This document shows, one piece after another, positions 1 to 12,263 of a stretch of 64,000 nucleotides of DNA. Source of the stretch: Syncephalastrum monosporum B8922 (Eukaryota; Mucoromycota; Mucoromycetes; Mucorales; Syncephalastraceae); contig JNEN01000843.1 in assembly GCA_000697355.1 (NCBI GenBank), positions 62,001-126,000 of the forward strand, written 5' to 3'. Position numbers and translations under genes: made by a program. Numbering within the stretch: the stretch's first letter is position 1; each line of letters opens with the position of its first letter. The notes beneath the pieces were generated by a model that worked only from the letters and a program-made list of their open reading frames with translations, did no database searches and had not been told where the DNA came from.

Positions 1-87
1 GACGGCAGAAGAGGAGGTCACCGAGCGAAGCACCACTTCGCGGTCAACGTTCACGACGTTGGTGATGGGGCCGTAGGTTTGCGACAT
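1..87 (-). CDS. 5' end of an unidentified gene (partial)
   Basis: An ATG at 87 on the minus strand opens a reading frame that stays open for 29 codons to the window edge, beginning MSQTYGPITNVVNVDRE. The sequence upstream of it (88-200) is AT-rich and looks like a promoter and 5' leader. The visible residues show no diagnostic motif, so no function is proposed. It is called because the codon use is GC-rich like neighbouring genes and the rest of the frame presumably lies outside the window. It could also be a short chance ORF. Confidence 0.5.
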   Translation of the reverse strand, partial: MSQTYGPITNVVNVDREVVLRSVTSSSAV

Positions 88-2104
88 GGTAGGTAGGTTG
101 GTATGAATAGAATTTGTAAATATTGTGTAGAGTGGATAGTACAGAAATAGTACAGAAACGGGGCAGTAGAAGTCGAGTGAGATGGAAAGAAAGCTGCTTT
201 ATTTGCCAGCACCTCCACTCTGTCATATAAAACATTGTGGCTCCCCTTATCAGCTATTTAACTTATACGCGCGCGTGGACTCCAGGTGTGACAAAGTCGG
301 ATGTTGGGAAATAAATCACAGGCGTGAGTCCGTCAGGCACGGATTTGGCTATGTCTATGACATCTTGGAACGACCTTAAACACACCTTGGCACAAGCTTG
401 AACCCAAGTCATGGCAAGGCTTAGTCCTTCTCTACAATAGAATTACAAGAGCTGGTCCATTCCCGACCATGATGGCCTCAAGTCTTGATGCAGCTAATTT
501 CCTTCCGGAACAACAAGTCGAATACGCAAAAATGGACTGACACAAGGTACGTTCAACTATTCGTTAGCTTGCTTGAGAGACGATCAAGGAATTGGCCCTG
601 GGATACATTCAAGCCATGTCCTTATACTTGCATTACACGTGTCACGTGAATGGCGACACATGCTGAGCAGTTGCTATCTATCTTTTACTGGCGTTTTGCA
701 TGTGTATTAGAGACATGTAGAGATGCATGGCGTGTTCTCCAAGGAAAGTTTGCTTTAATGCAAAGGATGTGATTTCCTGGTAATGAATGGATATGTATCG
801 ATGCACTCTAACATATTTGAATTGAGATAACCAATCAGGTACTGTGCCAGCCAGTGTTGTTGCTTATGGATGCGTCAACTTAGCATTGCTTCGCTTTTTC
901 GGAAGTTTTGATATAATATGTGATCAATATTCGATTGCAGAAGGTGCGCCATGTTTCCCAACATTTGAGAAACATCTCGACTATTGTTATTTGAGGCAGA
1001 CAGGTCGAATGGACCGGTAACAATATCACATCATGAAAGTGCATAACATACACATCAAGCACTTTAGTTTGCCACACTTACCAGTCGTAATTCACTTTAC
1101 GTTATTTGCGATAGTGAGCACGCGCTGAAATGATATAGTACACGACGCACCAATGTGGGCATATCGAATTCGTCAGGCACCAGACAGCGACGCCAAGTGG
1201 ATAAGCACTCGGCCCAGCTGAACATCAAAGACCGTTCATCATCCAGTTGAAGAGACTTCCAACGCAATATGGAAACTCGTGATACGCCAGAGTGAAATCG
1301 ACCAAGCGCAATGTTCAGAAAAAATCCAATATGTGTGGTTTATTTTTGGATCATAACTGTCATACTATGATATTCATGTGGCCTTTGGGCGTCTCTACTC
1401 CGGATCGGCGACGGCTTAACTGTCTCACCTTACCTAATACCGGGTTTGTACGGTAAATGCACACTTTAAGAGGATCTTCCGTCTTTCTAAAGTTACTGTA
1501 TCCCCCAAAAGTTATAAGTTGCGAATATTCCAGCACGCAGCCGATGGGCCCTGATTTTCGTGAGGGCAAAAAAAAAAAAAGCATTAGAATAATGCCAAGC
1601 ACATCTACCGCTCTGCTTTTTCTGCTAATTCTTTTTCCATGCTAACGCCAAGCCGTCTTCAATAAATGAGCTTATCCTCTTGCCGAGAACGAACGTATGG
1701 CGCAGGATAAACTCAGGGGCAGAACGAAGGTGACAGAAATGTCACGTGGATTTCTACGCACATTGCCCAATACTTTTGATGGGCGTCAAAGCTAATTCCT
1801 ATTTTATCCTGAGCTGGACAAGACAGAGAATAGTTACAAAAAAAAAAAAAAAAAAGAAATCCAGACATGAGAAGAGCCTCTTCGCACGCATTGTATTCTA
1901 TTACATTTTTGAGAATGGCCGTGCGAAAGTTCAAGGAAAGTAAAAGCCACCATTTGCTGATTCCCCGCGTCAAACTCGCAAGTCCCCCTCTTGCCCCGGT
2001 CTTATTTTCGACTTTTGACGCCTTCTCAAAATCTTGAAGTCAGCAAAGGTGAGCCCATTAACGCTTACCGTCCGAAACCCTTCTCATTCGATCCTCAGTC
2101 AGAC
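88..2104. other. Intergenic, no gene seen
   Basis: About 2 kb of AT-rich sequence between the partial gene and CLU1. It holds two A homopolymers (about 1569-1580 and 1840-1855) and scattered short ORFs without codon bias or splice-compatible continuation. The last 150 bases presumably contain the CLU1 promoter. No tRNA, snoRNA or transposon remnant was recognised. Confidence 0.6.
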
Positions 2105-5100
2105 ATGGCGGACAAGGTCGACCACACAGAACCTACCACCGACGTCCAGGACGTGAACGGACAAGCCGACAACGGTAAGCAAACACACACACTCCTTCTA
2201 TGCTGAGCTGTCAACTGAGTATCTCTAGTTGTCGAGGATGAACTCTATGAGCTTACGGTCAAGCTGCCCGGCAACGCGGGTAGCATTAAACTGACGGTAC
2301 GATATCAAGGTGGAAGGCAACGAGGGCATGCTTAATTTAAGCTTTTTTTTTTATCTTTTTACTGCAGACGACCCCGCGTGAGGCCATCACCGACCTGAAG
2401 CAGTCGATCATGGAGTCGCCCGAAACCTGCACCCACTCGTGCTTCTCCTTGGCTTTCAACGGCCAGCGCCTGAACGATTTCATGGAGCTCGCCGAGATTG
2501 AGGGTATCACCACCGAATCCGAGCTCGAGCTTGTCGAAGGTACGCTCTCTCAACAAAACAGAAGTGAAAGACATTCAGCGTCTCAGCCATTTCTCCTTCT
2601 TGTGCATAGATCCCTACACCGAGCGTGATGTGCGTCTCCATATCAACCGCCTGCGCGATCTTCTGGCCGGCCCGTACAAGGCCGATCCTTCTGCCGTGGG
2701 CATCGATGCCGGTCTTTCCTTCTTGACAGCTGTCACCGGTGAGATTGGTAAGCACATGGCTCCAAGTGGATTCGTGTTTGTATTCATGGGATGCGATCAG
2801 ATGAGGAGATTATCCCCGAGGAGGAGCGCAAGCCCGAGGATCCGTTCTCAGACGAGCCGGCGCCCGAGCACGCCTTCACCAACGTCGATCTCCAGGCCAA
2901 GTCCAAGCTCAGTGAGTTCGTACCCAACAACTTCAGACGCGACCCACCCGTCTGCTTGAAGAGTATTGCGTTGTCGGGCTGGAACGCGCCGCCGCACGCG
3001 CGCCGCCTCAAGGGCGACTTGCTCTACCTGAAAATCGTCACGCTCGAGAACGAGACGCTGCACATCACCGCCTCCCCCAAGGGGTTCTTCATCAACAGCT
3101 CGACAGACGCACACTATGATCCTGCCCCTCGTGCGAGCAAGAGGCTCTCTGCGCATTCGCTTATCGCCCTGCTCCAGCTCGCCTCGTCTCAATTTGCGCA
3201 GCGCTTCAAGGAGCTGCAAGACTTTATCACACAGCACCACATGCTCGAAGTCCTGCCCGTCAACACCTACTTCCCGGCCCCCCCCTGGGCCGTGCATCCT
3301 CCCAAGCACACCTACGCCCCCCCCCGCCCCTGCGAGCCGTTCCTCAACTTTGGCTCGGACGCGGTCGAAGGCATGCGCGACTGGAACGACGAGCTCCAGT
3401 CGAACCGCGAGCTGCCGCGCACCAACCTCCAGGAGCGTGTACTCCGTGAGCGTCTGATCAACAAGGTCCAGTCTGAGTTCACTGAGGCCGCTGTGCGGGG
3501 CGCCATGGCCGTCGTGAACGGCTCGGTCGTGCCTTTGAACCCTCTCGAGCCCGCCGACTCTCACATGTATGTCTACAACAACATCTTTTTCAGCAAGGGC
3601 AACGATGGCCGTGGCACATTCGAGTCGCTCGGCGCCGACGAGGCTGCGCACGTTGCGACCGGCAAGGATCTGGAAGGTGTCAAGGTGTTCAACAACATCG
3701 ACGCCGAGGGCGTCTACACGCTCGGCAGCGTCATTGTCGATTACAAGGGTGTCCGCATCGTCGCCCAGAGCATTGTGCCCGGTATCTTCCGACGTCAAGA
3801 CGAGAATTCGATCGTGTACGGCTCGGTCGATAACGGTGACCATGTCGTTGCTGACAGCGAATTCCATACGACGGTCGGCAACGAGATCGCCAAGTCACTT
3901 CATTTGGCTGAGCACGCCGTTCTAGACGGCGAGAACAAGGAACACACGCTGTTCACGTCCCAGGAGACGAAGGGCCTGACGGGCGCTGACGGCCGTCGTT
4001 ACCTCCTCGACCTGTACCGCATCAACCCCGTGGATATTGTATTCCAGGAAGAGGAATGCGTTGCCAAGGATGGCATGGAGGCCTACCCGCACAAGATGAC
4101 CCTCCTCCGTCCAGAGCTGATGAGCCTCTACTGGGAGCACAAGCTTCGCGAGTGGGTCAAGGCCAAGACGGAGCAGATCCGCCAGGAGAAGAAGGCTGCC
4201 AACGGTGGCGAAGACAAGAAGGAGATTGAGGCCAAGCCCGCCCCGAAGGAAGACGAGAAGAAGGAAGCGGATGGCCAGGAGGTGGCCAAGGAAGGCCAAG
4301 AGGAGGAGACGAAGCCTGAAGAGGAAGAAGAGGAGATCAAGATTGACGTGAGCGAATTCAAGCTCTTGTTCAACCCGGACGTGTTCACCTCGGCGAAGCA
4401 TGCGAACGACGAAGCACTCAAGGCAGATGAGGAGACGGTCCGGAACGCGTCCAAATTCCTGAACGACGAGATCATTCCCACCTTGGTGCTCAACTTTGCC
4501 TCGTATGCGATTTCTCCCCTGGACGGCGACGCATTGACCAAGGCGATGCACCGCCGCGGTATTAACATGCGTTACCTCGGCAAGCTCGCGCGCCTGGTGG
4601 CCGTTAACCAGGACAAGCGCATCGAGCACATTCGCCTGCTGGCGATCCAGGAAATGATCGTGCGTGCGTCCAAGCGCATCCTGCGCGATCTGCTCTCCGA
4701 CTGCGCCTTGGAAGAGACCTCGGCGTGCATTGCTCACTTTTTCAACTGTCTGTTTGGCGCCGCGCTCAACCCCAAGCCCAAGCCGGTTGTGCCCGAGAAC
4801 AAGTCGCGCAATGACTTGCGCTGGGCGCGCCTGACGCCTGCCAGTGTTCTGGCCGAAGTCAAGTCGCAGGTGGCCAAGCGATTCCGCCACACGCTGGAAG
4901 AGGACTTTATGAGCCAGGTCAAGACGTTGCCGACGCTTCGCGAGATTTGCTTGCGCGTCGGTATCCAGCTCGAGATCCGGGACTACCACTTTGATGCCTA
5001 TAATGACGAGGAGCGCGCAGCCATGGCGGCCGAGGAGGCCCAGCTGCAATCGCAAGCGGCCCAGCAAAACAAGGCCAAGCAGGCCAAGCGAAACAACAAG

Positions 5101-6381
5101 AAGCGCCAGCAGCCCCTCGCCGAGGAGCGCAAGGCAACCTGGCGCAAGACAACGTTTATACCCGAGGATGTCTTGAACGTCATGCCCACCGTCAAGCAGG
5201 CGGGCGGAAGAGTAAGTTCTTGAGGAAATAGGGAAACAAGTAGAGACCGGCTCACGCTCATCCTACTATTTGCAGAGCCTTTTCGCAGAAGAGACCTTTG
5301 AGGCGGGCAAGCTGAGCTTGACCCAGAACCACGACCAGCTTGGCCTGGAACTCCTTCTTGAGTCCATGACCCTCCACGAGCAAACGTACGGCTACCTCCA
5401 CCCCGAGACAAGCAAATGCTATGCGACGCTGGCCATGATTTACCATGAAAAGGGTCAGCGCGAATTTGCGCTGGATCTTCAACGCAAGGCCGTCATTGCA
5501 GCCGAGCGCACTTGCGGTGTCGACCACCCGGAGACCATTCACCACTATGTAAGTCAACATTTCCGTTTTTGCGTTATTTTATGATGTATAAGGCTCTAAC
5601 ACTTTTTGCTGTAGCTTAACCTCGGCTTGTTTGAGTATGCCGCTGGTCGTACCAAGTTGGCGCTTCGTTACCTGAAGCACGCGCTCTATTACTGGGGTCT
5701 CCTGTTTGGTGTTGGCCATCCTGACTCTGCCACAGCCGATGTAAGTTCCAAAATACCAGAGAAGGAAGGAAAGCAAGTTTCTCATCTTTGGCTTTTTCTT
5801 TCATATAGAACAACACCGGTGTGATGCTCCAATCGCTGCGTGACTACAAGACAAGCACGCTCTTCTTTGAGCGCGCGTGCGAGACGCAGGAAAACATCTT
5901 TGGCAAGGAGCACGCGTTCACCGCGACGGGTTACCATATCCTCGCCAAGGCCTACACTCTGCAGGGCGACTTTAAGAAGGCTCTCGAGGCCGAGCGCGTC
6001 GCCTTTGATGTCTTTTCCAAAGAGGTTAGAAAAAAGAAGTCAAATCGGTAATGCCTTTTTTTTTATTGACATGCTTTGCAGTTGGGAGCCGACCACCCCA
6101 AGACCAAGGAAGCCGAGATGTGGCGCAATGAGCTGGCCGCCAATGCTGACTTGACGGAGAAGCGCGTGCAAGAGCAGGCCAAGATGAACCCAGCCCGTTT
6201 GGCGGGCCGGACCATGGTGACGTCGCCCTCGCAGGCCACCGCCGCCGCCGTCGCCGGACAACAGCAGCAACAACAGCATCCGAGCGAAATGTCGATTGAC
6301 GCCGTGCTGGAGTATATCAACAGCCCCTCTCCTGCGGGCAAGTCCTCTCGGAAAACCAAAAAGAAGAACATCAAGCACTAG
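2105..6381 (+). CDS. CLU1: Clustered mitochondria protein CLU1 (eIF3-associated)
   Basis: Nine exons (2105-2174, 2229-2296, 2368-2539, 2610-2747, 2801-5211, 5276-5548, 5615-5740, 5809-6024, 6082-6381) join in frame to 1257 aa, close to yeast Clu1. Order: N-terminal ubiquitin-like CLU_N region with ELYELTVKLPGNAGSIKLT, the GSKIP-like segment, the central Clu domain, a Lys/Glu-rich low-complexity linker (about residues 625-680), the eIF3-p135 region, then TPR repeats from exon 6 on (HEQTYGYLHPETSKCYATLA). The family binds mRNAs of nuclear-encoded mitochondrial proteins in the cytosol; loss clusters mitochondria. The start is the first ATG of the conserved frame. The C-terminal tail has a short poly-Gln and a basic end, KTKKKNIKH. 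Confidence 0.96.
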
Positions 6382-6591
6382 ACTCTTTTGCTTTCTTTTT
6401 TTTTCTTTCATGAATCCCTCGCTCAGTTTCATTCCCCACCCCATTCTTTCCGTCTGTTCAGCAGGCACTCCATGTAGATTTTTTATAAAGAGAAATTGGA
6501 ACCATTTGCGCTTGTATTGTAAGCATGTATCATCGTCGCACAGACCTTCCAAAAAGGGCGAACAAAAGGGACCTTTTGCATAAATAGACAA

Positions 6592-7455
6592 ATGTCAGAG
6601 AGGATGTTCCTCGCAACCGTAATTATTGCCTTTATGAGGTTAGAAGAGCATCGTATAGATTTTCCGGACGTTCCCCTCCCCGTCTTTTGCACCGGCTCAC
6701 CCGAGGACCCCATGATCCTACTACTGCACGGTGCAGGCGGCGACCATACCCACTTTGACGGTCTCCTACCCGTGTTGACCGTCGCCGGCTTTTGTGTCGT
6801 GACATGCGATCTTTGTGCAGACGGCTCAGTACGCGTCGACTTTGAGATCTTGCGCAGACATCTGCTGGCCATTCTGGCATTTTACAAACCGCAACGGCTC
6901 GTGGTGGGGGGACTCTCGATGGGTGGGATGCTCGCGCAGACATTGCTCCACGACGCGCAGTGGCACTTTCCCGTGCTTGCCTTTGTCGGCCTCGGCAGTC
7001 CCACAACCGACCTGGTGTGGCCGCGCATGGACTGGATGGACAGCCACCGCGACAACGATCTCGAGAGCGACGCGACGGTGGTGCGTCAAGGAATTCTGGC
7101 ATCTGCCATGACCGAGCACGGTCAGCGCGAAACGGCGCGCGCCCTTGCCCGCGTATCGGACCGCACGTTGCTCGACTGTCTCCGTGCGTGTGCCCGCTCT
7201 CTTCCGCCCATCCCGTCCCCGGTACCTGCCCAGCCTGTATTTCGTAGGCCCCGCCTAGGACTACCGCACCTCTTGATCTGCGGCGCGGCAGACATCTACA
7301 CCCTCGATGTCATGCACATTTGGAAAGAGCAGAACGCGCAGGAAGGCATTTCCACGGAGGTGCATCCGATCCCAGGCGCAGGCCACATGGTGCCCCTCGA
7401 CGCGCCCGATGCCGTTGCCAAAAGGATGGTGGCCTTTATTCGTGTTTTACTCTGA
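6592..7455 (+). CDS. Alpha/beta hydrolase (PPME1/MhpC-like fold)
   Basis: A single-exon 287-aa protein. The strand-turn HGAGGDHTHFDGLLPVL is the oxyanion HG motif, GGLSMGGML (G-x-S-x-G) supplies the nucleophilic Ser, GAADIYTLDVMHIW offers the acid, and GAGHMVPLDAPD carries the catalytic His. These four elements in the right order define an active alpha/beta hydrolase; the substrate cannot be told from sequence. There is no signal peptide. A downstream Met (6604) is an alternative start. The gene lies 210 bp after CLU1 on the same strand, and its TGA is immediately followed by the stop codon of the opposing TMEM42-like gene, so the transcripts must overlap at their 3' ends. Confidence 0.88.
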   Translation: MSERMFLATVIIAFMRLEEHRIDFPDVPLPVFCTGSPEDPMILLLHGAGGDHTHFDGLLPVLTVAGFCVVTCDLCADGSVRVDFEILRRHLLAILAFYKPQRLVVGGLSMGGMLAQTLLHDAQWHFPVLAFVGLGSPTTDLVWPRMDWMDSHRDNDLESDATVVRQGILASAMTEHGQRETARALARVSDRTLLDCLRACARSLPPIPSPVPAQPVFRRPRLGLPHLLICGAADIYTLDVMHIWKEQNAQEGISTEVHPIPGAGHMVPLDAPDAVAKRMVAFIRVLL

Positions 7456-8012
7456 TTAGTCTGTTTTTTGCTTTTGTGCGCGTGATAATAGGAGCGTGCC
7501 TGACAGGATAAAACTCGCGCCAATCCACCAGCCGAGTGCCAGCGGTTCGTCAAAGACAAGGTATCCGAGAAGGGCCTAGTGGGCCATGAATACATAAAGA
7601 CACGAATATACGAACACATGATTATATCAGTTGCATTCTGGACTTACCGATACAGTCAGGTTGACAGCGCCATTGACGGTGGTGGTTTGCACGGATGAAG
7701 GCGCGGCATTCAGCGCTTTGGTGAAGAGGGTCCACATGAGTGAGTTGCACGCAAAGATAAGGCCGAAGCACAGCCCTCGAAGGCCCAAAAGTGAGATCTG
7801 CTCCATCTGAATTAGACTTCTTTAATATCGTATGGGTTTGAGAGTACCTCGGGATCCAGGGGAATGGCGAGATTCATAGCGGTGGCATAATCGAGGATGC
7901 GCTCGTGAAGGAGGGTCGTGCGCGTGTCCGTAAAGAGTTTGGCAAAGACAGAAGACAAGGATGCAAAGACGCCGGATAGCACGGCCAGAGGTATGAATGC
8001 TGTTCCTGCCAT
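7456..8012 (-). CDS. TMEM42-like EamA/DMT-fold membrane protein
   Basis: Three exons (8012-7848, 7806-7648, 7575-7456) give 147 aa. Features seen: an N-terminal hydrophobic segment (AGTAFIPLAVLSGVFASLSS), the FAKLFTD motif, a second membrane segment in exon 2 (GLCFGLIFACNSLMWTLFTK), the conserved S-V-Q-T-T-x-V-N tract, and two final segments ending in a Lys/Gln tail. Length and order match the small TMEM42 family, half-size relatives of drug/metabolite transporters. The role is unknown, probably in an endomembrane. No single ORF covers it; it is recovered only by splicing. Its TAA abuts the stop of the convergent hydrolase. Confidence 0.85.
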
Positions 8013-9474
8013 TATCTTATATGTATATATATATGTTTGGGTAACGAAAGAAAAGGGTATGGCAAGATCACTCTATAAAATTAAGGTTTTCCACGTCTTG
8101 AACCGCACGGCTCCTGTTTTTGTCGGGCCTAACCGTCCCATTTTGGATCTTTACCCATCGTACTGCCTAATTCTTCTTGGGCTTTGCCCTGCTGGTTGTC
8201 AATTTACTACTGTAGCTGCGACGAGTACCACCATATTAGGACTGTAAGGGAAAACCTTAGCTGTATTTAGGAGTCCAGAGTCTTCATTGTGTAAATGGAT
8301 GCAGGTACGACAGCACCATCTTCAAGAGGGCACAATAGGTGGGGCAGTATTAGTGACCGCCATGGATATAGACAGACGTGTTCTGGTGCCCGAGAAGTAT
8401 TGTACAGAAAACGTGTATATGACGTGGTATGTTTGTTGTCTGTATTTGTTCACTGTACGCGTTGAACTTCCCGGGTAATGGTTTCCCAATCGGGTGCCGG
8501 CCGGACGCCAAGGTTCACCAACCAAGCAGCTTCTAAAACATGTCCAACCAGAGACCGTCAAGGAATGATGAAAATAGCTCAAGGTTGCCAAGAAAGGGAA
8601 CGGAGTGATCGACGTGTGCAAATGGTCAATGGAGAGTGAAACTGTCGTATGAATGTGTGTGTGAACAAAAAGGTACGTACCCCTTTCCATTTAAGACCAA
8701 GGGCAAAAAGTCTCTGAGTTTGGTTCCCTTCCCCGGCCCGTCTTCTTGTGCTGTCTGACGTCGATCATTTGATAAATATAATTTCCTGTCATTTAAGAAT
8801 ACATAAAACTGGATACAAGCTTCCTTTCGGGATTGGACCCATGGTTGTGCCAGAAAAATAGAGCTCGGCATGAGCACACGTGGGTGTGAACAGACGGCGC
8901 ATAAAATTAAGAGAGTCGGTCAGGACGACGCAAGGTGTAAAAAAAAAAAAGAGCGCTATTTTAGCCAACCCCTCTGTCGCTGTTTCAGATAAGTCAGGAA
9001 AAAATTCAGTCGAGCCTCCTGGAAAAAAGAAACAGAAAAAGATGACAGATACGCATACGCAAGTATACCGTGTAGGCATAGAAATAACAAAGGCATACAT
9101 ATATATATATATGTATATGATGTATGTATCTCTATGGATGGTACGGTATGCCCAAAAGAATAAGAATGAAAGGAAGATTGCATTATGTATTACCCAGACT
9201 GCGTCTGAGCACAATCATAACGATATGAAAATATTAAGCGGAAAACCGGGAAATGACAAGGCTGTCTGATGTGTGCATATGGTGATAATAATAATTATGG
9301 TGGGGGCCTTGCGGGCCTCGGCCCTGCTGTTTGCAAAGCGGACTTGCAGGACAAACATCTTGTGAAAGGTTACCATGCTCACTCAGCTCATATCCTCTTT
9401 CTTTTCCTTTTCTCTTCTCCTTTGTACATCTTTCCTGGTCTTCCGTCTGTTACGGCAGACACTGATTCTTTCAA
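8013..9474. other. Intergenic, no firm gene
   Basis: About 1.46 kb between the TMEM42-like gene and PPZ. A (AT)n tract sits near 9098-9112 and an A12 run near 8939. On the minus strand, 8450-8532 reads as a plausible terminal exon (ending WETITREVQRVQ-stop) after a TTTTAG acceptor, but no upstream exon joins it in a convincing frame. It is therefore left unannotated. Confidence 0.5.
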
Positions 9475-11311
9475 ATGGGTAATAATATCTCGAAACGGCC
9501 GGGCGGGAAAAAAAGCCGCAAAACCAAGAGCATGCCCCCGCAACCACGCATCGAAGTCGATAATGAGCACAGCACCAACACGACCCAGTCTGTCTCTTCC
9601 ATCCTCATCAACTCCAACTCGCACCATAGACATTCGATGCCTACCAAACCTTCACAACAATCTGCGCTTGCCCAACTCAACCCCGAATACCCCGTCGCTC
9701 AAACCAACGCGGACGACGACAACCAGGATACCGTGCAAAAGACTGACGACCCATTTGGGGGCAAGGTCGCTCACCCGCAGCAACACAAGTTACTCGCTAC
9801 CTCTGATTTCTGGCCACCCCATCAAAATAACGAGTCAGAAAAACGCCAGTCTGGCAATGGCTTCTTGGATCCCAATGACAATCAGTTGACAGTTCAGTCC
9901 ATGAACCAGCTCACCGCCAACTCTTTCGCGAGCTTCAACGGTGCTTCCGTGACGCCTGTCGAACTTGACGACTATATCCAGCGTCTGTTGAATGCAGGCT
10001 ACACTTCCAAAGTATCTCGACAGCTCTGTCTGAAAAACAACGAGGTTGTAGCCATTTGTCGGGCTGCCATGGAAGTATTTCTGAGCCAGCCTGTAAGTTA
10101 CAAAAAAAAAAAAAAAAGAAAGAGAATGCACACCTACCAAAAATAGCCATCGTACTCACTTTTCCATAGTCTTTGCTCGAACTCTCGCCACCTGTCAAGA
10201 TTGTCGGTGATACCCATGGCCAATATTCAGACCTGATCCGTCTCTTTGAAGTAAGGCAAAACGGGGAAACAATAAACGGAACAGAGTTGCACTGCAGTTC
10301 GTGTGGGGGGAGGGGGGTTATTGAGGAAGGGGAAGCGGGGGAAAAGCAAAAACAAGGAAAGTAAACAGCTCACCAAGAAAAAACTTTATTTTATAATTGC
10401 TTTAGATGGGCGGCTTTCCACCCAGCTCCAACTATTTGTTTCTGGGTGATTATGTCGATCGAGGCAAACAAAGTCTGGAGACCATGCTCCTCCTGCTCTG
10501 CTACAAGATCAAGTTTCCTGAAAACTTCTTCTTGTTGCGTGGCAACCACGAATGCGCCAACGTCACCAAAGGTATACAGACACCAGGCACCCATATGAAA
10601 AAAAAATCTAATGCGGTTGTATAGTGTATGGCTTTTACGACGAGTGCAAACGACGGTTGAACCCAAAGATGTGGCGGACCTTTGTCGATGTTTTCAACAC
10701 GCTGCCCATTGCCGGTTTGGTGGCGGGGAAAATCTTTTGCGTCCACGGCGGCCTGTCACCCTCGCTGCATAGCATGGACGAGGTCCGCAATATCCAACGC
10801 CCTACCGACGTGCCTGACTATGGCCTCCTCAATGACTTGTTGTGGGCCGATCCTTCGGATGTGACGGTCGACTGGGAAGATAACGAACGCGGCGTGTCTT
10901 ACTGCTTCGGCAAGAAGGTCATCAATGAGTTTCTCGCCAAGTTTGATCTCGATTTGGTGTGCCGTGCTCACATGGTAAGTGCAAAACAGTGGCTTAATAC
11001 CATTTTACTGATATAGCATACATGTGTATATGTAGGTTGTCGAGGATGGATATGAGTTCTTTAATGATCGCACCCTGGTGACCGTGTTTTCTGCGCCCAA
11101 CTACTGTGGCGAATTTGACAACTTTGGCGCGATCATGAGCGTCAGTGAGGAGCTGCTCTGTAGCTTTGAGCTGCTGACGCCTGCCGATCACCCCCTGGCA
11201 AAAGAACGCGTCAATAAGAACAAACGAGCAAGGTCAGTCCTGAGTGCATGCTATATTTTTCTTTATTGACATCTCTGTCTCTGTAGTGTGCAAGCACCCA
11301 ACGGTCGATAG
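9475..11311 (+). CDS. PPZ1: Ser/Thr protein phosphatase PPZ-type (PP1 family)
   Basis: Six exons (9475-10092, 10170-10250, 10406-10571, 10625-10974, 11036-11232, 11287-11311) give 478 aa. The protein starts [13 protein letters not shown], a strong N-myristoylation and basic membrane-binding signal typical of Ppz. A Ser/Gln/Asn-rich tail of about 165 residues precedes the catalytic domain. Metal and active-site motifs are intact: [63 protein letters not shown] and [13 protein letters not shown] follow Ppz rather than PP1 (GDIHGQ). Ppz phosphatases control monovalent cation homeostasis, cell-wall integrity and pH through Trk transport and Hal3. The last exon codes only eight residues. Confidence 0.95.
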
Positions 11312-12263
11312 GATACCGTCTAATAGGACATGTACACTTTTTATCATGCCGCCCGATTCTACCCCAACTCGACTCAATTTAACCGATCACTGCGAGAAAT
11401 CAACCAAGTCAAGCATCCTCTCACCGTGCGGCTTGCTGTCTCTTCATATCTACATTACCTCTCTGTCTCTCTTTCTCTATTTTTCTCTCTATGTCTTATT
11501 CGTCCCTCTCTCTCTCTCTCTGATTTCCTCTCTCTTTCTCAATCCTCTCTTCTCCTTTCCTTTCCTTTATATTTATTTTTTTTTTATTCATTATTCTGCT
11601 CCACCTAAAAGAAAACGGAAAAAACAGAGGCCTACTACCCTCTGCGCCGCAACCTCGTTTTATATACAGACGTCTAGAATTTGAAGATTTGCCCTTGTAC
11701 TTTTTTGCATGTATTTATTGAAATCAAAAAAAGTTCACACTGTGCGGACAAATGAAGGGTATAATCGGGATGGGTCGCGAAATCTACTTATACGCGCCGT
11801 GAGGACGCCTGGCAAAAAAAAGGGGGGTGGGGAGCGATGGTTGGACAAGCCAAAATGTAGGCGTAGAAAAATAATTTGGGTATAACTACCATAATTTTCC
11901 CCATTTTGCAAGGGTAGCAATATCCGGGATGAACATACGTTTGGCAGCATATTACCATAGAATAAACAGCATAAAGGATACAGAGGCGTTCACCTAGCTA
12001 CACTATTAGGTCATTGATGATAGATCTATAGAGAGAGAGAGAGAGAGAGAGGGAGAGATCGAACATACAGGGAATAGACAACGTTGGATTGGGTAGTGAT
12101 TCCGAGGTGTGACTTTTAAAAAGTGGTTGGGCAGCCGGGATCCTCTCGTTTTTTTTCGGGAAGGTCGGGGGAGGCGAAGGAGCGGCGCTTCACAATTTCT
12201 TGTGGTTTTTTTTCCGTCGTCCCCCTTTATTTTTTGTGTTCTTCTCTTCTTCCTCCCACCGAA
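11312..12263. other. Intergenic with CT and GA microsatellites
   Basis: Holds the PPZ 3' UTR and the PDB1 promoter. A pyrimidine-rich CT stretch spans about 11456-11590 and a (GA)n tract spans 12029-12057. No coding exon was seen. Confidence 0.6.
12029..12057. repeat. (GA)n microsatellite
   Basis: About 14 GA units, interrupted near the end, 200 bp upstream of the PDB1 start codon. Confidence 0.9.

Noticed and set aside
2848..3867. Long minus-strand ORFs opposite CLU1 (339 and 381 codons)
   Set aside because: Mirror of the biased codons in the CLU1 exon; the CLU1 frame is conserved across its length.
8450..8877. Minus-strand coding-like stretch ending LVNLGVRPAPDWETITREV
   Set aside because: The terminal part follows a good TTTTAG acceptor, but the only nearby donor (GTACGT at 8680) leaves the wrong phase for the upstream frame, and no family was recognised.
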